A DNA stretch of 6,887 nucleotides, taken from positions 1-6,887 of the forward strand of contig CAIYOB010000854.1 in assembly GCA_903927685.1 (NCBI GenBank), written 5' to 3'. Below are positions 1 through 4,724 of the stretch, in pieces. The DNA is from an uncultured Planctomycetaceae bacterium. GTDB taxonomy: Bacteria; Planctomycetota; Planctomycetia; Pirellulales; Pirellulaceae. Below the pieces are notes generated by a model. It was not told the origin of the DNA. It ran no database searches and saw nothing but the letters and a program-made list of their open reading frames with translations. A program made the translations under genes and the position numbers. Position 1 is the stretch's first letter; every line of letters starts with the position of its first letter.

Positions 1-29
1 CGCTGCTTGTCAGCGTGGAGCCGCGTTCA
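1..29 (+). repeat. Hairpin element copy A (cut by window edge)
   Basis: Bases 1-5 (CGCTG) pair with 11-15 (CAGCG) around the loop CTTGT. The right arm continues as CAGCGTGG (11-18), so the left arm probably begins with CCA just outside the window. The arm is followed by AGCCGCGTTCA (19-29), the tail shared with the other three copies. On the opposite strand, 1-21 matches 156-176 at 20 of 21 bases, so this copy and copy C are inverted relative to each other. Confidence 0.6.
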
Positions 30-62
30 ACACCAGATGGTTGCGGCCTCGTCTTTCCTTCC

Positions 63-100
63 CGCCACCGCCCGGCTCGTCCGGGTGGAGCGGTGTTTCA
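63..100 (+). repeat. Hairpin element copy B
   Basis: The copy reads CGCCA (63-67), an 8-base arm CCGCCCGG (68-75), loop CTCGT (76-80), arm CCGGGTGG (81-88) and tail AGCGGTGTTTCA (89-100). All eight arm positions pair, one as a G-T wobble (70 with 86). The tail has one extra T compared with the consensus. The stem sequence is largely different from copies A and C, yet it still pairs. It lies about 70 bp after copy A in the same orientation. Confidence 0.65.
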
Positions 101-147
101 TATCGCGCGTCTGGTGACGTCGCTCGGGGAACCGCGTCCTACGGCCA

Positions 148-184
148 TGAACATCGCTCCACGCTGGCAAGCAGCGTGGTGGCG
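148..184 (-). repeat. Hairpin element copy C
   Basis: On the minus strand the copy reads CGCCA (184-180), arm CCACGCTG (179-172), loop CTTGC (171-167), arm CAGCGTGG (166-159) and tail AGCGATGTTCA (158-148). The 8-bp stem is perfect. It is inverted with respect to copies A and B. Confidence 0.7.
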
Positions 185-219
185 TAGACGATCGATCCGC
201 TGGTCCGGCGTTCTGGTTC

Positions 220-256
220 TGAACACTGCTCGACGGAGGCAAGCTCCGCCGTGGCG
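220..256 (-). repeat. Hairpin element copy D
   Basis: On the minus strand the copy reads CGCCA (256-252), arm CGGCGGAG (251-244), loop CTTGC (243-239), arm CTCCGTCG (238-231) and tail AGCAGTGTTCA (230-220). Seven of eight stem positions pair; the exception is 233 against 249 (A opposite C). Compared with copy C, three pairs are exchanged on both sides (160/178, 164/174 and 165/173 become 232/250, 236/246 and 237/245). That pattern is compensatory change. Copies C and D are exactly 72 bp apart in the same orientation. Confidence 0.7.
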
Positions 257-631
257 TCCAACGCACCGCTCGCCCGATCCATTGGCTGGCCTCAACGATG
301 GGCTTCTTCTGCGCCCTTCCCGCTATCGCATTTCCCGGGGCCGCGAAAAAAAACGGGCGGCTTCTCCGGAAAAACCAAGCCATCCGGGCGATGGCCCGGC
401 CTGGGCTGAATGTCCCGCGGCCAAGTCCACGGCAAACACTGATTGCCGCCGCATCCGCCGTGCGGTAAACTAACCATCGGCTGGCTGGGCGACGGTCGTC
501 CACTCGCGGACGAATTGAGCGGACGAATAGGGCAATGCACGCGAGGCGGGCGTTCGTCCGGAAACGGATGGTTGATCGCGCGTCCCGCCCGCGTGATCGT
601 GGTCGACAGTCCAACTCACTGCGTTACCGCA
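257..631. other. Stretch with no supportable gene
   Basis: Reading frames run through this stretch on both strands, but their translations are rich in Arg, Pro, Ser and His, overlap one another, and show no domain pattern, so I treat them as chance frames of GC-rich DNA. The only local structure noted is a perfect 6-bp stem at 384-389/394-399 (CCGGGC, loop GATG, GCCCGG). On the minus strand it is followed by a loose T-rich stretch, but no minus-strand gene ends there, so I do not call it a terminator. The promoter of the gene starting at 632 should lie here, but I cannot point to a clear one. Confidence 0.5.
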
Positions 632-1213
632 ATGAACACGCGGCCCAATACCTCCTGGCTCGACACCGAAACGAAGGCCATGCTGCAGCAGGTGCCCCCC
701 GAAAAGCTCGCACCGGCGACAACGGAGACTTTTTCCCTCGTCGTTTTGGCCTTCGATACCGGCGGCGATCACAACCGTTCCGTCCGCGCGTTCGATCGCG
801 TTCTGCGCACATCGTTGCACGATGCCACACGTCAAACGAGTCGAAAGCCGCCTTTTGTCGTCAAACGCGGCCTGACCTTGCCTGACGCGGTGCTTGCTCA
901 GTTCGAATTGGCGTGCTGTGACATCATCTCGGTATTCATCGCCGACCCGGTGGTCGCCGACGCTGAGCCGAGGTTCTTGGCCGATTTTTATCGGACCCTG
1001 GTTCACGCTGACGAATTTGAAAAGGTCTCGGTCCTTCTCGTTTCTGTTCCGGACTCCCCCGAGGGACTGGCTTTCGTACAGCAATTCGTCAGCAATGATA
1101 TGCCAGCTCTGCCGTACGAGATGGTGGCGATGCGGAAAAAGGCCCGGATCATGCTGCATTGGGCGAAGAAAATTGACGCGCGGGTTGTTCCGCAGCCGGA
1201 GATAGACAGGTGA
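632..1213 (+). CDS. Conserved-looking hypothetical protein, possible ClpS / L7/L12-C-terminal-like alpha-beta domain
   Basis: This is a 193-residue protein that I do not recognise. The frame is open from 443, but the first 63 residues read like untranslated DNA, so I chose the ATG at 632, where the translation becomes protein-like (MNTRPNTSWLDTE). No clear ribosome-binding site precedes it. There is no signal peptide or membrane helix, so it is probably cytoplasmic. Residues about 32-103 (TFSLVVLAFD to DIISVFIADP) alternate strand, helix, helix, strand. They include VVKRGLTLPDAVLAQFE, which resembles the ligand- or ribosome-binding domain shared by ClpS and the C-terminal part of ribosomal protein L7/L12; this fold assignment is inference. 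The C-terminus is basic (MRKKARIMLHWAKK). Two adjacent cysteines (ACC) precede the last strand of the domain. It leads a rightward set of three genes. Confidence 0.7.
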   Translation: MNTRPNTSWLDTETKAMLQQVPPEKLAPATTETFSLVVLAFDTGGDHNRSVRAFDRVLRTSLHDATRQTSRKPPFVVKRGLTLPDAVLAQFELACCDIISVFIADPVVADAEPRFLADFYRTLVHADEFEKVSVLLVSVPDSPEGLAFVQQFVSNDMPALPYEMVAMRKKARIMLHWAKKIDARVVPQPEIDR

Positions 1214-1251
1214 CGGGGCCACGCGAGGCGGCGTACGCGTGTGGAATGATG

Positions 1252-1280
1252 GTAGGTCAGGCTCGCCGCCCGCGTGACCT
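1252..1280 (+). repeat. Intergenic dyad, REP-like
   Basis: AGGTCA (1254-1259) and TGACCT (1275-1280) form a perfect 6-bp inverted repeat. It extends inward by two pairs after one mismatch, leaving a GC-rich loop. GTAG sits at the 5' foot (1252-1255), a tetranucleotide known from REP elements mobilised by RAYT-type transposases. It lies in the leader between the stop at 1213 and the ATG at 1297. A single copy in this window cannot show that it is a repeat family, and it could equally be an operator or a leader hairpin. Confidence 0.35.
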
Positions 1281-1296
1281 GAGACGTTCCCATCGC

Positions 1297-1710
1297 ATGC
1301 GCATCTCCCGAAAGGAATTGATCGTGTGTTTCCTCCTGGTCGCCATTCCAGCGGTCGCCTGGTTTGGCTCGGAGGTGCGTTGGGCGAGAATCAACAACCC
1401 ACAGGGCAAGTTCTCGTCTGTGAGCGGGTATTTGGCAGCGGGGAGATTACCGAGTCGTGTTACCAAGCTCACGACCAACGGCAGCACGTTCATTATCGCA
1501 TCCAGCCCGATGGACTGCTGGCTTGCCTTCCCTTCCGGTGCCGCGGCTTATGTCTTTGACGAGTCAGGACGGATGGTCGCGTGGTCACGAGACACAGGTG
1601 ATGACCTAAGATTTCGGAGAGATTGGCCGTTGCGGCGGCAGGAAATGGCGTCAATTGACGATTTGAAAAGGACCGGATTTCAACCAGCCGGTGCGGCGAA
1701 CGGGAACTAG
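1297..1710 (+). CDS. Small membrane-anchored or secreted hypothetical protein
   Basis: This is a 137-residue protein beginning MRISRKELIVCFLLVAIP. It has a basic N-terminus followed by a hydrophobic helix at about residues 8-24, typical of a signal anchor or uncleaved signal peptide, so the rest probably lies outside the cytoplasmic membrane. The body (about 25-137) has no motif I know. It ends in a charged stretch around VFDESGRMVAWSRDTGDD. The ATG at 1297 puts the hydrophobic helix at the right distance from the start. A GTG at 1210 in the same frame is an alternative: it overlaps the previous stop (GTGA) and has GGAG 8 nt upstream, but it would add 29 basic residues before the helix and place the hairpin at 1252-1280 inside the gene. 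The 3' end overlaps the next reading frame by about 20 bases. Confidence 0.6.
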   Translation: MRISRKELIVCFLLVAIPAVAWFGSEVRWARINNPQGKFSSVSGYLAAGRLPSRVTKLTTNGSTFIIASSPMDCWLAFPSGAAAYVFDESGRMVAWSRDTGDDLRFRRDWPLRRQEMASIDDLKRTGFQPAGAANGN

Positions 1711-2056
1711 CCGATTCGATCAGAGACAAACCGTGAAGGGAGTTCACTTCGCCGCCGATGGAGAAACGTTGGCTGTGGTCAACGAGGCATCGCAAGTCGA
1801 ATTGCTGGGAAGTCAAGACCTGCGGCACCGCTTCACAACCGACGTGCACTATGCTGGCTTCTCTCGGGACGGCGGACGGTTGGCCACCTGCGTGTGGCAG
1901 TCACCTCGCTTTCAGACGGCTGTCTTCGACGCGCAGGGCCATTCGCTCCCGGAGACCGATCGTGGCCAGTTCGTCTGGTTCCCGCCCGCGCTGGCCAAAC
2001 GGGGCGCGCTCGTCTGGTACGACTACCAGAGCACTCCGACCGGCAATTCGGCCTAA
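1691..2056 (+). CDS. Beta-propeller-like segment joined to the start of an LRR-protein linker; 5' part of a split gene
   Basis: The frame has 121 residues, from a GTG at 1691 (a GTG at 1733 is equally possible), and ends at TAA 2054-2056. Residues about 14-84 look like two WD40-type blades: VHFAADGETLAVV and later GFSRDGGRLATCV, each with the F-x-x-DG-x-x-LA pattern. The last part (about 99-121, AKRGALVWYDYQ to TGNSA) is different: it matches the KLGGMVRYDYE...NGNR linker of the LRR gene at 4225-3269. In that gene the linker runs on without a break into LLG-x-DFF and then LRRs. Here the same continuation follows in the same frame directly after the TAA (2057-2530). I infer one gene interrupted by a nonsense change, and also a fusion between propeller and LRR modules near 1985. 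A complete WD40 propeller needs more blades, so the 5' part is probably truncated too. Confidence 0.55.
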   Translation: MRRTGTSRFDQRQTVKGVHFAADGETLAVVNEASQVELLGSQDLRHRFTTDVHYAGFSRDGGRLATCVWQSPRFQTAVFDAQGHSLPETDRGQFVWFPPALAKRGALVWYDYQSTPTGNSA

Positions 2057-2068
2057 GTCCAGCCCTCT

Positions 2069-2095
2069 GAGCCGGCGCTGCTACTGCGCTGGCTC
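2069..2095 (+). other. Stem-loop just after the in-frame TAA
   Basis: GAGCCGGCGC (2069-2078) pairs with GCGCTGGCTC (2086-2095) over ten positions with one G-T wobble, around a 7-nt loop (TGCTACT). It begins 13 nt after the TAA at 2054-2056. No T-run follows, so it is not a standard intrinsic terminator. It also encodes part of the conserved linker, so the pairing may be accidental. Confidence 0.35.
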
Positions 2096-2116
2096 GGGCG
2101 TGACTTCTTTCATCGC

Positions 2117-2530
2117 GTGACTGCTGTCGAGTGTTCCTCGAAGCGAATGATCGGATTTCGGGACCGGCCCGGCTTCGTCCGAGACGAGGGCCTGGCCTCC
2201 CTGGAGCATCTGAGCGGCCTGCGCGAACTGGACTTGCATGAGATGCGCGTTACCGACGCGGGACTGTCGAGGGCGCGGAATTTCCGCAACCTGGAGCGAC
2301 TGGACCTTGCCGAGACCGACATCACGGATGTAGGCTTACCGTACCTGCGAGCGCTGAGCCACTTGAACTACCTGAACGTCAAACACACGAGGGTGACGGA
2401 GGCGGCAGTGGAGCGGTTGCGTCAGGCCCTGCCCAACGCCACCATCGAATTCTGCACCGATCAAAACAACCGATGGGAACAATTCCGGCGGCAGCAGCAG
2501 CAACGCGAGAGGGAGCGTGCCTCTCGTTGA
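2117..2530 (+). CDS. Leucine-rich-repeat protein, 3' part of a split gene
   Basis: From a GTG at 2117 this gives 137 residues, but the homologous reading continues upstream without a stop to 2057. The extra residues include LLLRWLGRDFFHRV, the counterpart of LRDLLGPDFF in the paralogue at 4225-3269. The start at 2117 is therefore a fallback rather than the ancestral start, and no ribosome-binding site precedes it. Residues about 25-112 hold three LRRs (LRELDL...RVTDAGL, LERLDL...DITDVGL, LNYLNV...RVTEAAV) and the C-terminal cap LPNATIEF, equivalent to LPNCKIER in the paralogue. A polar tail rich in Gln, Arg and Glu (about 117-137) follows. LRR solenoids bind proteins; the partner is unknown. 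It converges with the LRR gene ending at 2604. Confidence 0.65.
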   Translation: MTAVECSSKRMIGFRDRPGFVRDEGLASLEHLSGLRELDLHEMRVTDAGLSRARNFRNLERLDLAETDITDVGLPYLRALSHLNYLNVKHTRVTEAAVERLRQALPNATIEFCTDQNNRWEQFRRQQQQRERERASR

Positions 2531-2603
2531 CCGGCTATGATAATCGGCGGCATCCGCCCATTCTGGAGTCAGGCTGGAAACCGCCAACGTGACGTTCCAT
2601 CGG

Positions 2604-3272
2604 TCAATCGCCGCCCTTGTCGGCAGGCGCGTCGTCAAGTCTGCGCAGTTGGCGAAGTTCAATCTTCAGCTTCGGAAGCGAGTGCTGCAGAGCCGCAACG
2701 TCTTTGTCCGCGACGGCGGCGCCTACGAGGCTCACGTAGCGCAGCTGTTGCAGGGTTTTCAGGTGTTGGAGTCCGTTTCCCGTGACTCCTGTGAAGTCCA
2801 AGCCGACGGCTTCCAGCCGTGGACATTTCGCGAGCTGGACGAGATCGGCATCCTTCACTTCCGTGAATGACAAGTCGAGCAATCGCAACTCGGGGTGGTT
2901 GCTTAACCGATTGTACGACAGGTCGATGAACTTCCATGGCCCACCGCTCAGGTGGACGACATCTATTCCTTCGAGTAGCGTGCCGGGGATCATGCCGGTC
3001 TGCCATTTCTTCGCGGCCTGTTTCGTGGCGGCCGGTATGACCCATAGTCGGGTCACGGGCCCACGGCGGGTTTCCTGCCATGCAAGTGCTCGAAACGCCC
3101 CGCCGCTGGTAGTTTCGCTCGCGAAGCCGGGCGAGGTTAGGATCACCGCCGCGAGAAGTGCCATTGAGTAGCGTTTGCACAGCGGCCGCCCGTCGCCCAG
3201 CACCAGCATCGTCCGCAGGCTGAACTGCAGCCAGCGGAGTCGGGGCTTCGCGGTGGTTGGTGAGGCGGTCAT
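2604..3272 (-). CDS. LRR protein with a chimeric N-terminus
   Basis: This is a 222-residue protein whose ATG at 3272 overlaps the stop of the upstream LRR gene (ATGA), so translation is probably coupled. Residues 1-25 (up to SLRTMLVL) copy the N-terminus of that neighbour: 45 of 50 bases are identical between 3201-3250 and 4148-4197. The homology then stops. Instead of the neighbour's membrane helix comes GDGRPLCKRYS and a second hydrophobic start, MALLAAVILTSPGFASE (37-53), which looks like a secretory signal with its own Met (ATG 3164-3162). The rest (54-222) has about three LRRs (about 115-200: FIDLSYNRLSN, LRLLDLSFTEVKDADL, LEAVGLDFTGVTGNGL) and a cap LPKLKIEL. The original gene probably began near Met37 and acquired a paralogue's 5' end. 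Whether the first or the internal start is used cannot be told from sequence alone. Confidence 0.75.
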   Translation of the reverse strand: MTASPTTAKPRLRWLQFSLRTMLVLGDGRPLCKRYSMALLAAVILTSPGFASETTSGGAFRALAWQETRRGPVTRLWVIPAATKQAAKKWQTGMIPGTLLEGIDVVHLSGGPWKFIDLSYNRLSNHPELRLLDLSFTEVKDADLVQLAKCPRLEAVGLDFTGVTGNGLQHLKTLQQLRYVSLVGAAVADKDVAALQHSLPKLKIELRQLRRLDDAPADKGGD

Positions 3273-4225
3273 CGTTCAATCTTACAATTCGGCAATGTCT
3301 TCCGGAGTTCGGCGACGCCGGCGTCGGTGACCTGGGTGTCATGGAGCCAGAGTTCTTCGAGCCGTGTTAACTCGCGGAAATTGTCGAACCCGGCGTCTGT
3401 CACCTTGGTGTAACTCAGATCCAGCTCCTCGAGTCGCGTCAATCCGGTGATGTACTGCAGCCCGATGTCCGTGACCCCAGTACCAGTAAGACACAAAATC
3501 CGGAGTTCGGTCAGCGCCGTAAGGTTCTTCATCCCTCCGTCCGCAACATGGGTCCAGCCGAGGTCCAGTTCCGTGAGTTGGGTCAGTCTTGTGAGCGGCT
3601 TGAGCCCTGCATCCGTAATTTCCGTGTGAAGTAACAGCAGACCTTCGAGGCGGGTCAACCCGTGGAGGTGTTCGAGACCGGCGTCCGTCGTTTGTGTGTA
3701 GCAGAGACTCAGCCAGCGGAGCCGAGTCAGATCTTCGAGGTGCCTCAACCCGTCGTCTGAAACGAGAGTCAAGGCGAGGTCTAAGGACTGTAAGTTACTC
3801 AATCCCGTGATGCGTTCCAGCCCAGCGTCCGTGACTTGGCTGTCGAGAAGGTCCAATTCCGTCAGTTGGGCCAACCCGCCGACGGGCCGCAACGCATTGT
3901 CCCCGGCGTCCCTTCGGAGGACCAGGACCGTCGCATTCGCGAAGAAGTCAGGCCCCAGAAGATCCCGTAACCAGATCGGTCCTGGCGGCTCTGCATTTGG
4001 CAGTCGGTTACCGTTTTGATCGAACTCATAATCGTAACGTACCATCCCACCCAGCTTCAAAATTGCTTCCGACGCCTCTCGCTGCTTCCTGGCTTTCTGC
4101 ATTCTCAGCGCAAGCCACGTCACTCCGATGCCAGTCAGAATGGTCAACACCACCAGCGTCCGCAGGCTGAACTGCGGCCAGCGGCGGCGGGGCTTCGGGG
4201 GGGTGGATGCTTCGGCAGTAGTCAC
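3269..4225 (-). CDS. Membrane-anchored leucine-rich-repeat protein, planctomycete type
   Basis: This is a 318-residue protein with a GTG start at 4225, supported by AAGGA 8 nt upstream (4238-4234). Order of parts: basic N-terminus RRRWPQFSLRT (13-23), membrane helix about 22-40, charged segment RMQKARKQREA (41-51), linker LGGMVRYDYE to LLGPDFF (58-95), then eight consecutive 24-residue LRRs (about 118-318), each close to LTxLxxLxLxxTxVTDAGL, and a cap LPNCKIER. The repeats appear in the DNA as a degenerate 72-bp tandem repeat (about 3874-3272). The N-in helix suggests that the solenoid faces the far side of the cytoplasmic membrane. LRR solenoids of this kind are protein-binding, and the ligand is unknown. 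It is the first gene of a two-gene unit with the LRR gene ending at 2604, and it looks intact. Confidence 0.88.
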   Translation of the reverse strand: MTTAEASTPPKPRRRWPQFSLRTLVVLTILTGIGVTWLALRMQKARKQREASEAILKLGGMVRYDYEFDQNGNRLPNAEPPGPIWLRDLLGPDFFANATVLVLRRDAGDNALRPVGGLAQLTELDLLDSQVTDAGLERITGLSNLQSLDLALTLVSDDGLRHLEDLTRLRWLSLCYTQTTDAGLEHLHGLTRLEGLLLLHTEITDAGLKPLTRLTQLTELDLGWTHVADGGMKNLTALTELRILCLTGTGVTDIGLQYITGLTRLEELDLSYTKVTDAGFDNFRELTRLEELWLHDTQVTDAGVAELRKTLPNCKIER

Positions 4226-4233
4226 GTCTGGAT

Positions 4234-4258
4234 TCCTTAGGCCACGCCATTGATTCTA
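4234..4258 (-). promoter_or_regulatory. Candidate -10 box and ribosome-binding site for the LRR gene
   Basis: On the minus strand TAGAAT (4258-4253) matches the -10 consensus at five of six positions, and AAGGA (4238-4234) sits 8 nt before the GTG at 4225. No convincing -35 box lies at the right distance. An ATTGTT / AACAAT dyad (4258-4263 and 4271-4276) overlaps the upstream edge and could be an operator, but it is short. The ribosome-binding site is more secure than the promoter. Confidence 0.35.
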
Positions 4259-4385
4259 TTGTTTTTTCGCCAACAATGGTACACTGATTGACGCGTGCGC
4301 CGTTGACGTCTCGCAGGCCAGCGTGGATCGCCTGCGCAAGTGCCATCCTTCCTGCCGTATCCGCAGCGCAAGCGACGACGGGCCA

Positions 4386-4585
4386 GACGGTCGAAGACGC
4401 TTGCCCTCAGAAGACAGGCGATCCCCGTCGCGCCGCCGCACAGGCAGAGGACCGTCGCTTCGACGACGATCTGCCGCAAAATGTGCTGGCTTCGCGCCCC
4501 GACCGCCATGCGCAGGCCGATTTCCCCCGTCCGCTTGCTCACCGAGACCAACATGATGTGCTGTTGGTCACGCTTGTCCCGCTCA
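4386..4585 (-). pseudogene. MacB-type ABC transporter permease relic with internal deletion
   Basis: Two pieces of the neighbouring transporter gene are joined here. Bases 4421-4559 match 5370-5508 at 130 of 139 positions and encode [19 protein letters not shown] onward to GGATGIA; weak protein-level similarity (ASVFDR against ASLLVR) continues to about 4386. Bases 4560-4585 match 5885-5910 at 24 of 26 and encode LSGTSVTNS (VSGASVTNS in the intact copy). The 376 bases between these blocks in the intact copy are absent. Since 376 is not a multiple of three, the frame is broken. The ATPase domain, most of the periplasmic region and the C-terminal membrane helix are missing, so the relic cannot be functional. 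It is probably the remains of a tandem paralogue. Confidence 0.85.
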
Positions 4586-4724
4586 GCAGGTGCGGCCTCT
4601 TAGACCACCAATTGAGCTGGCTTCGGCTGGTGTCCGCCGCGCCCACGTACCCCCCGTCCCAGAACTCCTTCACCTTGCGGCGGAGCACCGGAACCAGCGG
4701 CGGCATGAGTTGGATGCAGAGCCA
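4586..4724 (-). pseudogene. Fragment resembling a type III restriction (res) helicase subunit
   Basis: One minus-strand frame from the KilA-N stop onward reads protein-like: LVPVLRRKVKEFWDGGY (4697-4647), then GAADTSRSQLNWW, ending in SKRPH. I associate this pattern (LVP-x-LR-x-K-x-x-x-W-x-x-GY-x-GA-x-x-TSR-x-LL-x-WW) with the region just before the ATP-binding motifs of type III restriction and related DEAD/DEAH helicase subunits. No Walker motifs are present. The fragment runs directly into the MacB relic near 4585, a clear deletion junction. The KilA-N remnant immediately upstream fits, because such genes can accompany restriction-modification operons. The assignment is from memory of the family and is only moderately secure. 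Confidence 0.45.

Noticed and set aside
1..256. Reading the hairpin copies as a CRISPR array or integron attC sites
   Set aside because: The copies are in both orientations and their arms vary, with no identical repeats, which excludes a CRISPR array. The short 5-nt loops and the absence of core GTTRRRY / RYYYAAC pairs at the ends argue against attC.
384..399. Perfect 6-bp GC stem as an intrinsic terminator
   Set aside because: No gene ends beside it on either strand, and the nearest T-rich stretch is displaced and interrupted.
485..505. LGDGRPL encoded here and also in the LRR gene at about 3197-3177
   Set aside because: Only about a dozen bases match and nothing extends beyond. I treat it as coincidence in GC-rich sequence.
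15..614. Long overlapping reading frames on both strands at the left end
   Set aside because: They overlap each other, are dominated by Arg, Pro, Ser and His, and run through the hairpin repeats. None shows a domain or a credible start region.
470..1222. A 250-residue minus-strand frame opposite the hypothetical gene at 632
   Set aside because: The plus-strand translation is much more protein-like (regular hydrophobic alternation, VVKRGL segment, amphipathic C-terminus), and the minus frame extends into the non-coding left part.
2546..2558. GGCGG/CCGCC stem between the convergent LRR genes as a bidirectional terminator
   Set aside because: It has only five pairs with a 3-nt loop and no T-run on either side.
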